64,000 nt of DNA from Phenylobacterium sp. LH3H17 (GTDB taxonomy: Bacteria; Pseudomonadota; Alphaproteobacteria; Caulobacterales; Caulobacteraceae): assembly GCF_024298925.1 (NCBI RefSeq), contig NZ_CP101283.1:124001-188000 (forward strand), given 5' to 3'. Numbering within the stretch: position 1 is the stretch's first letter; every line of letters begins with the position of its first letter. Positions 28,921 to 35,831 of this stretch are shown here, in pieces. The notes under the pieces are model-generated. The model worked only from the letters and a program-made list of their open reading frames with translations. It was not told the origin of the DNA and did no database searches. The position numbers were made by a program, and so were the translations under genes.

Positions 28921-28932
28921 CGAGTAGACTCG
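28921..28932. promoter_or_regulatory. Small palindrome in XRE/LuxR divergent promoter region
   Basis: CGAGTAGACTCG has perfect 5-bp arms around AG and sits midway between two divergent regulator genes. It may be an operator for the XRE protein at 28475-28864. Such a short palindrome can occur by chance. Confidence 0.25.
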
Positions 28933-28963
28933 TTCTCGCGCGGGTGTCTAACCTGTTCACCTT

Positions 28964-29773
28964 ATGCGCGCGCCGCAAGAGACGATCGAGGACCTTGTCG
29001 GGCTTCTCACTCCCCGGGAGCGGGATTGCCTGCGGCTTGTCGACCGTCATCTCAGTTCCAAACAGATCGCCCGCGAGCTTGGCATGTCCAAGGCCTCGGT
29101 CGACACCTACTGCGACCGCGCCCGGCGAAAGTTGGGCGTAGGCGACCGCTACAGCGCCGCGCGCGCCCTGGCCGACCATGACCCGGTTGTCCCCATCGCG
29201 TCGGGACATGATCCAATCAGGACAGACAACGAGGCCCCGCTACCGCTCCATGACGCCGAACAGGGAGATGGGGCGTATGGGAGAGTTGTTGCGAAGGCTG
29301 GCGGACGTCAGGGCGATCCGGACGGGGCTGCCGAGCGAGCCGGACACCGCGATCCGGCGGGCGGACGTCGAGCGGGCTCTGCGCCTGCGCCGGGAGGTGG
29401 AGGCCTTCGAGCGTCGCTGGCCGGAATACCGGAACGACCAACCGATGGCGCCCGGCTTTTCGTGGGGCCAGCTGGAGCGGCAGCTGGCGGACCTCGTCGA
29501 CACCCCGGCCAAGCAGGCCATGGCTCGGGAGCTGGTTTCGGCCACCCGCAAGATGGCCCGCTTCAAGCCGCCGGAAATGGTGCTGCGGGAAATCCTCTGC
29601 CTCAGCTGGGCGCTCTTGGACGAGAGCTTCCAGCCGGAGTTGGAGGAGGGATCGGCCGAAATGACCTAAGCCCCGCGATACGCCTGGGCCTGGTCGGTCT
29701 CATCGCCATTGTCTCGGCCCTCGCATTCGGGGCCCTGCTGGCCGGCCTCCACGCCCTCCAAAACCTGATCTGA
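28964..29773 (+). CDS. LuxR-type HTH protein with C-terminal membrane segment; middle frame doubtful
   Basis: Residues 10-70 form a LuxR/GerE-type HTH (LTPRERDCLRLVDRHLSSKQIARELG, then SKASVDTYCDRARRKLG). The C-terminus (about 234-269) is a clear transmembrane helix (LSPAIRLGLVGLIAIVSALAFGALLAG). This HTH-plus-tail design is known in Caulobacterales regulators with no receiver domain. However, residues about 95-230 have the Gly/Arg/Pro/Ala-heavy composition of an out-of-frame GC-rich translation, and the same DNA in the +1 frame reads as a normal protein (29277-29669). Either a gene is nested here, or two compensating frameshifts join HTH and tail, or the HTH protein ends in another way. The ends are well supported; the full-length product is not. 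Confidence 0.55.
   Translation: MRAPQETIEDLVGLLTPRERDCLRLVDRHLSSKQIARELGMSKASVDTYCDRARRKLGVGDRYSAARALADHDPVVPIASGHDPIRTDNEAPLPLHDAEQGDGAYGRVVAKAGGRQGDPDGAAERAGHRDPAGGRRAGSAPAPGGGGLRASLAGIPERPTDGARLFVGPAGAAAGGPRRHPGQAGHGSGAGFGHPQDGPLQAAGNGAAGNPLPQLGALGRELPAGVGGGIGRNDLSPAIRLGLVGLIAIVSALAFGALLAGLHALQNLI
29277..29669 (+). CDS. Hypothetical protein nested in the LuxR-type frame
   Basis: The frame starting at ATG 29277 (MGELLRRLADVRAIRTG) gives 130 residues of normal composition: charged amphipathic helices, three Trp residues and a C-terminal LREILCLSWALLDESFQPELEEG. Its codons have strong G/C third positions, while the overlapping frame does not. An AGGGAG ribosome site lies nine bases upstream. 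The frame can be extended upstream to an ATG at 29178, but that would overlap the HTH of the other gene. I do not recognise a family. It may be a separate gene, or the true linker of the surrounding regulator. Confidence 0.55.
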   Translation: MGELLRRLADVRAIRTGLPSEPDTAIRRADVERALRLRREVEAFERRWPEYRNDQPMAPGFSWGQLERQLADLVDTPAKQAMARELVSATRKMARFKPPEMVLREILCLSWALLDESFQPELEEGSAEMT

Positions 29774-29838
29774 CTCCACCGACATTCTGGAACTTCCACC
29801 AACGCACCGGGGGGCTACCGGCGCGCAGGAGAACACTC

Positions 29839-30192
29839 ATGCTCAAGCAACGCCGTATGATCGCCGACCAGATCGCCGCCAGCCTGTTCGAGGCCGAGGC
29901 CGCCATCGATGTCGCCCTGGCCAAGACCGCCCGCCTGGCGGGCGTCATGCCGGGCCTTCGGGCCGACGCTGGCCTCTCGGCCCTGATCGGCCAGGACGCC
30001 GTCGAACGCGCCAGCGAGGCCATCGCCGCGCTCGCCAGCGCGCGGCGGGCCATCGTCGAGACCCACAAGGAGCTGGACGCCGCCAAGACCCAGATCGGCC
30101 TGGGCGCGGTGATGTTCGGCGATGGCGCTGAAAAGCCCCCGCAGGTGGCGCTCGGCCGCAGGCTCCGCACGGTGGGTCAGACCGCAGCCTGA
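29839..30192 (+). CDS. Hypothetical helical protein
   Basis: The 117-residue protein starts MLKQRRMIADQIAASLFEAEAAID after an AGGAG sequence (29826-29830). It is almost entirely alpha-helical by composition (Ala/Leu/Glu/Lys repeats to about residue 92), without membrane segment or signal peptide. G/C third positions support real coding. Similar small helical proteins with unknown roles occur near LuxR-type genes in Caulobacterales. No function can be assigned. Confidence 0.75.
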   Translation: MLKQRRMIADQIAASLFEAEAAIDVALAKTARLAGVMPGLRADAGLSALIGQDAVERASEAIAALASARRAIVETHKELDAAKTQIGLGAVMFGDGAEKPPQVALGRRLRTVGQTAA

Positions 30193-30254
30193 GCTTTCAG
30201 CTCTGGCTCGCGTCTGCGAAGAATGGGACCCTTGGGCGACCAGGGGTCCTTACC

Positions 30255-30689
30255 TTGTATTTCCAGAACCTCCCGCAACAGATCTGGCTCGTCGTGATGG
30301 CCTTGGTTTGTGGCCTTGCATTCTGGCGTGGACGCCGCCCGGAATGGATCGTGGCGTGCGCCTGTATTCTGGCATGGGCGCTCACGCCGTTGGCGCAGAA
30401 CTCACGCAATTGGTTCGACCCCCAGTGGGGCGTCTTCGCTGTCGACCTGGCTCTGCTCGCAGTGCTGGTCTGGCTGACCTTGACCACGGACCGGACCTGG
30501 CTGCTGTTCGCCAGCGCATTCCAGCTCCTGGCGGTGATCATCCACCTCGCCATTCTGGTCGACCACAGCGTGAACCCAATGCCCTACCGACAGGCCCTGG
30601 TCATCTGGAGCTATCTGGTGATAGCCGCCTTGGGGGTGGGGGCATGGCTGGAGGGCCGCCGCATGCGCGCCGATCAGCCAACCCCATAG
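30255..30689 (+). CDS. Small multi-pass membrane protein
   Basis: A 144-residue hydrophobic protein with about five predicted helices: QIWLVVMALVCGLAFW, IVACACILAWALTPL, GVFAVDLALLAVLVWLTL, LLFASAFQLLAVIIHLAIL and LVIWSYLVIAALGVGAWL. The C-terminus is basic and cytoplasmic. The start is TTG at 30255. The end overlaps the convergent GFA gene by 16 bp. No family recognised. Confidence 0.72.
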   Translation: MYFQNLPQQIWLVVMALVCGLAFWRGRRPEWIVACACILAWALTPLAQNSRNWFDPQWGVFAVDLALLAVLVWLTLTTDRTWLLFASAFQLLAVIIHLAILVDHSVNPMPYRQALVIWSYLVIAALGVGAWLEGRRMRADQPTP

Positions 30690-31078
30690 TTTCCCGGAAT
30701 CTGCTTCACCCCGTCGGTGATCTCGTACCAGGCCGGCTTGGAGGCGACATTGAGGTGGATCACGGGGCGCAGGCCGGGATCGTCGTCCAGGGCCGAGGCC
30801 GCCACCGGGAAGGTCTCGTGCTGGTCGGAGGGCTCGCCGATGGGCGAGCCGCAGGTTCCGCAGAAGCCGCGCACGTGGCGAAACGGCGGCTCGGGGGCAT
30901 AGCGGCGGATGTCTTGGGCGCCGGACAGCAGGCGGAAGTCGCGGGCGCGGACCATCAGCACCGCGGCGAAGACCCCGGCCGACTTGCGGCAGCGCGAACA
31001 GTGGCAATAGGACAACGACAGCGGTTCGCCGGCGATCTCGAAGCGCACCGCGCCGCAAAGGCAGCTTCCGCGGATCAT
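30674..31078 (-). CDS. GFA-family (CENP-V/glutathione-dependent formaldehyde-activating-like) protein
   Basis: The 134-residue protein has the zinc-binding cysteine pattern of the GFA/CENP-V fold: CLCGAVRFE (CxC), YCHCSRCRKSAG (CxCxxC) and GFCGTCGSP (CxxC). The name-giving S-hydroxymethylglutathione synthase activity has been shown for few members and should not be assumed. It lies 11 bp downstream of the truncated comM gene and could have been its cotranscribed neighbour. Confidence 0.9.
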   Translation of the reverse strand: MIRGSCLCGAVRFEIAGEPLSLSYCHCSRCRKSAGVFAAVLMVRARDFRLLSGAQDIRRYAPEPPFRHVRGFCGTCGSPIGEPSDQHETFPVAASALDDDPGLRPVIHLNVASKPAWYEITDGVKQIPGNYGVG

Positions 31079-31089
31079 CGTAATTTCCT

Positions 31090-31573
31090 TCAGGCCAGGA
31101 CGGGCGCGACCGTGCGCCGATAGACCAGCGCCTCGGCCACATGGACGCGGCGCACGCCGCCGGAGCCGTCGAGGTCTGCAATGGTGCGGGCCAGGCGCAG
31201 GGTCCGGGTCCAGCCGCGGGCGGTCAGGCCGCCGGCCTCGGCGGCCTTGGCCAGCAGGGCCCGGGCCGGGGGATCGAGGTCGGCGATCTTCTCGAGGAAG
31301 TCACCGTCGGCGCGGGCGTTGAGCGCGGCCCCCTCGTCGCCGGCCCGTTCGGCCTGCAGGGCGCGGGCGGCGGCCACCCGGGCGGCGGCCTCGGCCGTCC
31401 CCTCTGCCGGGGCGGGCAGGGCGAGGTCGGCGGCGCTCACCGGCGGCACGTCGATCTGCAGGTCGATGCGGTCCATGAACGGGCCCGAGACCTTCATCTG
31501 GTAGTCGGTCTGGCAGCGCGGGGCCCGGCCGCAGGCGCCGCGGCCGGTCCCGCCCATCCCGCACTTGCAGGGG
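31090..31573 (-). pseudogene. comM: ComM/YifB Mg-chelatase-like protein, C-terminal fragment at an insertion junction
   Basis: The reading frame contains the last third of ComM: PCKCGMGGTGRGACG, the zinc-like Cys pair, then YQMKVSGPFMDRIDLQIDVPPV, and the C-terminal helical region ending RRTVAPVLA. ComM is an AAA+ branch-migration helicase acting in natural transformation. Full-length members are about 510 residues with Walker motifs in the first two thirds, all missing here. Homology stops within the NPCKCG motif at about 31573: the codon before PCKCG reads His instead of the expected Asn, and upstream residues are unrelated. A longer open frame continues past the junction but is chance sequence. 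The missing 5' part would lie to the right, beyond whatever was inserted. Confidence 0.82.
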
Positions 31574-31591
31574 TGTGTCGCACTTTGGCGA

Positions 31592-32041
31592 ATGCCCGTT
31601 TCGGTGCGCCTCAAGGGTTTGAAGCCCGACCTGACCGCCCTCCAGGCGGACACGGCGTTGTCAGCGAGGCTCCGGCTCAGACGGCGCGAGCTTGGTTTGT
31701 TGCAGGTGGAGGCGGCACGGCTCATGGGCGTCAACGAGTGGACCTACACGAATTGGGAGAAAGCCTACTACGAGCCGCTCGACCGCTTCTATCCGGCGAT
31801 CATCGGCTTCCTTGGGTATGAGCCGTGGCCAGAGCCAACAACGTTAGGCGAGGCGCTACAAGCGGAGCGGCGGCGGCGGGGTCTTCCTGTGAAGCGAGCG
31901 GCCGCTCTTGTTGGCGTGGATGAGGGAACGTGGTCGCGGTGGGAGAGGGGCGAATGGAAACCGATGACGCGGGCGCGCGACGTGATCGATGCATTCCTTC
32001 AGCTCTCGACGAAGGCCGTGTTTCCAGGGGAGGTGCGATAG
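31592..32041 (+). CDS. Tandem-HTH (XRE-like) regulator at the island edge
   Basis: From the ATG at 31592 (MPVSVRLKGLKPD) the protein has 149 residues with two consecutive HTH units. The first spans about residues 20-75 (SARLRLRRRELGLLQVEAARL, VNEWTYTNWEK). The second spans about 85-140 (LGEALQAERRRRGLPVKRAAAL, VDEGTWSRWERG). Both end in the W-x-x-W/N-W-E helix typical of this regulator type. It starts only about 18 bp from the comM junction and reads away from it, so it probably belongs to the inserted DNA. Codon use is less GC-biased than the core genes to the left. Confidence 0.8.
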   Translation: MPVSVRLKGLKPDLTALQADTALSARLRLRRRELGLLQVEAARLMGVNEWTYTNWEKAYYEPLDRFYPAIIGFLGYEPWPEPTTLGEALQAERRRRGLPVKRAAALVGVDEGTWSRWERGEWKPMTRARDVIDAFLQLSTKAVFPGEVR

Positions 32042-32108
32042 ATCGCGACCCGCTAGCGAATGAGAATTTCACCGTATCGCCTATCCTGCCGAAGCCACCA
32101 CTCTTTAA

Positions 32109-32870
32109 CTACCGGGCCGCCGGAAACTCGAGACGGTGCACCTGGTTTCCAAACCGTGCCTCATTGCGCGGCAGGCAGGCGGCCAGGGCCGCCAGCGCGC
32201 CGGCCTCGGACTGCAGGCGCGGCTCGTCTATAATTTCGGCCGAGGCGCGCAGAACCTTCGGCGGCGTGCGCAACCGCCCGAGGGTGTCGAGCGAGACCTG
32301 GAGCGTCACCGCGACCTTGTTGCGCCGCCCGATGTTGCGCCAGCAGGGCGCGACCCGTCCCCAGAGCTCGCCGGTCGAGGCGCTTCCTGTCGTCTCACCG
32401 TCGGTTTTCTCGCGACCCTCGCGCCCTTCGCCCAGGACGTCCGAGAGGGCGCGCGGGGCTGGCCGTCTTGCATCCTCACCGGGTTGATCTGGGGCTGTAG
32501 GCGCGGGCTTGGCGGCCTGGTTCGCAGCCAGGCGCTCGGCAAGGCCGCGGAAATCGTCTGTGCGCGCGCTCACCGGGATCGCGATGCCGTTCTCGGCCGT
32601 GGCTTGCAGCCGGGCCACCAGGGGACTGAGATCGGAGGTCGGCTCCGCGATGACCGGGCTCGGAGAATATAATCGGACCAACGCCACGCTAATGGTGGGC
32701 CCTGCCACGCCGCCCGCGGTGCTTGACGCCGAGACGAGGCCACCTTTGGCCGCGCTGAACATCAGCGTGAAGACGCCCGCATGAAGCAGGGTCGAGGTCA
32801 GCAGGATCGCGGTTTGCCGAGATCGCCTGCGGCCCTTCCGACGGGACTGATGGGCGCGCCGTGTTGGCAT
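32109..32870 (-). CDS. TonB-like inner-membrane protein flanking the secretion operon
   Basis: From ATG 32870 (MPTRRAHQSRRKGRRRS) the protein has 253 residues: a basic cytoplasmic N-terminus, one membrane anchor (AILLTSTLLHAGVFTLMFSA), a Pro/Ala/Asp-rich periplasmic linker, and a C-terminal domain. That domain (VAVTLQVSLDTLGRLRTPPKVL, then ALAALAACLP) resembles TonB/TolA C-terminal folds. It is divergent from the type II secretion operon and shares its promoter region, so it may couple to, or act as a GspB-like accessory of, that machine. The accessory role is inference. Confidence 0.65.
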   Translation of the reverse strand: MPTRRAHQSRRKGRRRSRQTAILLTSTLLHAGVFTLMFSAAKGGLVSASSTAGGVAGPTISVALVRLYSPSPVIAEPTSDLSPLVARLQATAENGIAIPVSARTDDFRGLAERLAANQAAKPAPTAPDQPGEDARRPAPRALSDVLGEGREGREKTDGETTGSASTGELWGRVAPCWRNIGRRNKVAVTLQVSLDTLGRLRTPPKVLRASAEIIDEPRLQSEAGALAALAACLPRNEARFGNQVHRLEFPAAR

Positions 32871-32919
32871 GAACGACTCAACGACCCCCGACGCGAATGC
32901 CGACCCCGATCTCACTGCA

Positions 32920-32931
32920 GGTTGCGCAACC
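32920..32931. promoter_or_regulatory. Perfect palindrome in the divergent secretion promoter region
   Basis: GGTTGCGCAACC is a perfect 12-bp palindrome between the divergent TonB-like gene and the secretion operon, followed by an AT-rich TATGTATATGTTAT stretch that could contain a -10 element. It is a candidate operator or overlaps the promoter. Confidence 0.4.
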
Positions 32932-32979
32932 CTATGTATATGTTATCGCTCGCACGGCAACGCTTGGGGGCGGCGCAGG

Positions 32980-33414
32980 GTGCGTGTTTTACGGGTCAAG
33001 TCCGCGGTGGATCGCCGAGCCCCCCGGGTTTGGCGGCGGACCGGTCTGCGGCCCGATCGCCGAAGCGAAGGCGGCTATGCTGTCGTCGACGCCATGGTCG
33101 GGCTGATGATCATCGCCATGGTGCTGATCGAGGGGCTCGGCGCTGCGCGGAACGCGGGCCAGGCCAGCGAGATGGCGCTAGATCTGCGTCGGGCCCATCA
33201 ACTGCTGGTCCATCTCATGGAGATGGCGCCTGACCGATTGGGCGAGCAGACCGGCGTCAGCCAGGGCTTCGCTTGGCGGGTCGAGACGTCGATCACCGGC
33301 GGAGAACGTCCGATCGAGATCTGCCGCCGGTCCGTCGAACTGACGCGGCAGAACACCCGCCGTCACTATGAGATGGCCTCGCTCCAAAGCTGTCCCGCGA
33401 CGCCAGAGCCATGA
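32980..33414 (+). CDS. Minor pseudopilin of the type II secretion system (GspI/H-like)
   Basis: The protein has a basic leader ending EGG, then the prepilin-type hydrophobic helix YAVVDAMVGLMIIAMVLIEG. Cleavage by prepilin peptidase would occur after the second Gly, leaving Tyr at +1. Position +5 is Asp rather than the usual Glu. The globular part is short (about 100 residues) and contains two cysteines near its C-terminal end. The start is uncertain: GTG 32980 gives a leader of about 32 residues, and an ATG at 32869 or a later GTG is also possible. It overlaps the next pseudopilin gene by 4 bp. Assignment to the I or H position is tentative. Confidence 0.68.
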   Translation: MRVLRVKSAVDRRAPRVWRRTGLRPDRRSEGGYAVVDAMVGLMIIAMVLIEGLGAARNAGQASEMALDLRRAHQLLVHLMEMAPDRLGEQTGVSQGFAWRVETSITGGERPIEICRRSVELTRQNTRRHYEMASLQSCPATPEP

Positions 33415-33974
33415 ACGAGGCCGGCTACACGCTCACCGAGACCCTCGCGGCGCTGGCCGTCATCGGCCTGGCGATGGGAGGGCTGAGCCTTGGCCTGCAG
33501 GTCATCGGACGCCTGCAGTTGCAGGCCAGCCAGGGTGTGGCGAAGGATCATGAAATCCGGGCCTCGCAGAATCTTGTGGACGATCTCCTGCTCGCCGGCG
33601 CGCCCTTTCGCTCGCACGAGGCCGACAGGTTTGTGGGGACGGGGGACGGCTTCCGGTTCGCGTGCGGGGCCCCCGATCCCTGCGAGGTGAGCCTGCGCCG
33701 GGACGGTTCGGGCGAGCAGCTTCGCATCCAGTCCCAGTCCGGCGATCCAATGGAAATCGGCATCGGCGCCGCCGGAGAGGCCCGGTTCGTCTACCAGGGC
33801 TCGGCCGGCGCGTCGGACATCTGGCCGCCCCAGGCGCCCGAGCGGCAATCTTTGAAGGCGATCTCGCTGATCCGCACCTCGAGCTCGGGAGAGGCCATCC
33901 TCCTGAGCGCCCGGCTCTGGCTCGAGCAACCGGCCCCGTGCGCCTATGACACCGTCCTGCGAGACTGCCGATGA
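33411..33974 (+). CDS. Minor pseudopilin of the type II secretion system (GspJ-like)
   Basis: The 187-residue protein begins MNEAG|YTLTETLAALAVIGLAMGG, a short prepilin leader with cleavage after Gly5 and Glu at +5. This is followed by about 150 residues of beta-rich globular domain with a C-terminal Cys pair (CAYDTVLRDC). Size and position suggest the GspJ-type tip pseudopilin. It overlaps both neighbours by 4 bp (ATGA), so translation of the operon is coupled. Confidence 0.78.
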   Translation: MNEAGYTLTETLAALAVIGLAMGGLSLGLQVIGRLQLQASQGVAKDHEIRASQNLVDDLLLAGAPFRSHEADRFVGTGDGFRFACGAPDPCEVSLRRDGSGEQLRIQSQSGDPMEIGIGAAGEARFVYQGSAGASDIWPPQAPERQSLKAISLIRTSSSGEAILLSARLWLEQPAPCAYDTVLRDCR

Positions 33975-34777
33975 TCTCGCTGGCCTCCGAGCGTGACGCG
34001 CCAACGCCGGTCGAAGCGGCGGACGACGCCGCGCCCGTCCAGCCGCAGGTCTTCGTGCGGGCCTTCTCCGTCCCCGCGGGCCTACCGTGGGAGCAGTCGC
34101 GCGCCGCCCAGCTCGACGCGCGGCATGGCTCACCCCTGCCGATTGACGAGCTGCTGGTCCAACTCAGGCGCCTCGATCGCTGGTCGCCGGGCAGGCCCGC
34201 CCGATACGCGGCCTTCTATATCCGCGGTCAGGACTATCGCGAGCCCTTCGAGACTACCCTCCAGGTCGATGGCCAATCGATCACGGTCGCCTTCGGCGCG
34301 CGCCGGCAGGATCTTGATCGCGTCAAGCTCGCCGCGATCGCGGCCCTGGCCATCGTCCTGAGCGGAGCGGTTCTGGGAGGTGGCGTGGTGATGGCGCTCG
34401 GCGCGCGCAGTCAGGCGCTGGCGAAGCTGGAAACCGCCGAACAACTGGCCCTGGCCAAGCGCAAGCTGGCCCTGGCGCATCAAAACCAGATCACCCTGGC
34501 GCGCGGGCTTCGGGGCGAGATCGGGCGCTCCAGGCCCGTCGAGGAGGTGCTCGCCGATCTCGACTGGGCCGCGGCGTCCAAGGCGCCGGACGCACGGATC
34601 TCCGCCCTGCATTGGGATCACGGCCTGCTCGCCGTGGAGGCGCGCGGCCAGACCCCGCCATTCATCGCTGGCGATCGCCCCTTGCAACGTTCCGGCGCCC
34701 AGCTTCGCCCGGGGGTGTGGCTTTGGGGTGTCGAACCACGGGCGGCCCGGGGCGCTGACCTGGGAGCGGATCGGTGA
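33971..34777 (+). CDS. Type II secretion inner-membrane protein, GspL/PilN-like
   Basis: The 268-residue protein has a cytoplasmic N-terminal domain (about 1-115), one membrane span (LAAIAALAIVLSGAVLGGGVVMAL), then a coiled-coil stretch (ALAKLETAEQLALAKRKLALA) and a small periplasmic domain. This is the layout of GspL or PilN, which link the ATPase GspE to the inner-membrane platform. The cytoplasmic part is shorter than in classical GspL and I see no actin-like motifs, so the assignment rests on layout and operon position. Confidence 0.65.
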   Translation: MISLASERDAPTPVEAADDAAPVQPQVFVRAFSVPAGLPWEQSRAAQLDARHGSPLPIDELLVQLRRLDRWSPGRPARYAAFYIRGQDYREPFETTLQVDGQSITVAFGARRQDLDRVKLAAIAALAIVLSGAVLGGGVVMALGARSQALAKLETAEQLALAKRKLALAHQNQITLARGLRGEIGRSRPVEEVLADLDWAAASKAPDARISALHWDHGLLAVEARGQTPPFIAGDRPLQRSGAQLRPGVWLWGVEPRAARGADLGADR

Positions 34778-35289
34778 TCCTGCAGGGACCGCCGACGGCG
34801 CGCGACGCCTTCATCGTGACCGGGGCTGTGGCCGGCTGCGCGCTTGGATTGGGAATGCTGTTGGCGACGATCGCCGCGCCCAAGGCCGTCGAGACCCGCG
34901 CCAGGGCCCTGGAGGCCCAGGTTCCGGAGATCGCCCGTCTGATGCGGCCGGGCCGTGGGGCCGCGACCCTGCAGCCAGGCACGATTTGCGCGGGGACACC
35001 CGCTCGTCAGGCCCAGGATCTGCGGGCGCAGCTCACGAGCTTGGCGGGCGAGCGCCAGCTTGGCCTGACAGCGCTCGACGTGCGGATCGAGCCAGCGGCG
35101 GATCCGAGGTCCAAGGTTACTCCCATCCGCTTTCGCTTCGAGGTCTCGGGGCCTTACGACGGCGCGATCGAGCTGTTGCGCCGGCTGGCCGCCAACCGGC
35201 CCATGGTGTTCGCCGACACCGTCGATCTCAGTTCGCAGACCTCCAGTGTCACCTTGGCTTTCTCGGGGCGCGTGTTTTGCGGCGAGTGA
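34774..35289 (+). CDS. Type II secretion inner-membrane protein, GspM/PilO-like
   Basis: The 171-residue protein has one N-terminal membrane span (AFIVTGAVAGCALGLGMLLATI), a short coiled coil, and a ferredoxin-like periplasmic domain. That domain's segment FRFEVSGPYDGAIELLRRLAANRPMVF matches the general pattern of GspM/PilO (a strand, then a helix beginning Y.. .I..L..L). The start is GTG at 34774 overlapping the upstream stop as GTGA. Role and name are inferred from architecture and from its place between the L-like and C-like genes. Confidence 0.68.
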   Translation: MILQGPPTARDAFIVTGAVAGCALGLGMLLATIAAPKAVETRARALEAQVPEIARLMRPGRGAATLQPGTICAGTPARQAQDLRAQLTSLAGERQLGLTALDVRIEPAADPRSKVTPIRFRFEVSGPYDGAIELLRRLAANRPMVFADTVDLSSQTSSVTLAFSGRVFCGE

Positions 35290-35831
35290 TCTTTCTTAGC
35301 GCGGCGGCGCCCATCGGCCTGCTGACCGGCTTCCTCGCCTGGTCGGCCGCTGGGGGGGCGAGCGCGAGCTTGGACCGGCTCGCGCCCATCTCCGCGCAGC
35401 TGATGGCGTTGCGGCCGCTGGCCTCGGCGACGCTCCGGCAAACGCCGCGCGGCGAGGGCCTGCTGGCCATGCCGATCTTCGCGCTCACCGTGGGGCCCGG
35501 CGCGGTCCGTGAGCCGGCGATCCGGGTCGACGGCCTGTCGGTGTCCAGACGTCGCGCCGCGGCCCTGGTGTCCATCGACGGGGCCGCCGCCCAGTGGATG
35601 AGTGTCGGCGAGTCGCAGGACGGGGTGACCTTGCGCGCGGTCAGCGCGAGCAAGGCGGTTTTCGATACCGAACTCGGCGACAAGGAACTGGGACTGGGCG
35701 AGCAGTCGGCCTCCAGCGCGCCGGCCGCGAGCGCCAGCGACAGCGTCGAGGTCTCTCCGACCATCGTCGATCGGATCCCTCCGGGCTTCCGGTCGCCGCC
35801 CCCGCCCGCCAGCGCGAAAGAACAGCCCTAG
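35286..35831 (+). CDS. GspC/PilP-like inner-membrane clamp protein
   Basis: The start is GTG at 35286 (GTGA overlap), giving 181 residues. A membrane span occupies the first about 30 residues. A periplasmic HR-like domain (AALVSIDGAAAQWMSVGESQDGVTLRAVSASKAVF, about residues 79-113) has the shape of the GspC homology region that binds the secretin N0 domain. The C-terminus is Pro/Ser-rich and ends just before the secretin gene, whose start overlaps the stop. No PDZ domain is visible, so it is a minimal GspC. Confidence 0.7.
   Translation: MIFLSAAAPIGLLTGFLAWSAAGGASASLDRLAPISAQLMALRPLASATLRQTPRGEGLLAMPIFALTVGPGAVREPAIRVDGLSVSRRRAAALVSIDGAAAQWMSVGESQDGVTLRAVSASKAVFDTELGDKELGLGEQSASSAPAASASDSVEVSPTIVDRIPPGFRSPPPPASAKEQP

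Noticed and set aside
31574-31734. Upstream part of the comM fragment frame (start at 31734) as real N-terminus
   Set aside because: It has no ComM homology and lies antisense to the tandem-HTH gene; it is chance open sequence past the junction.
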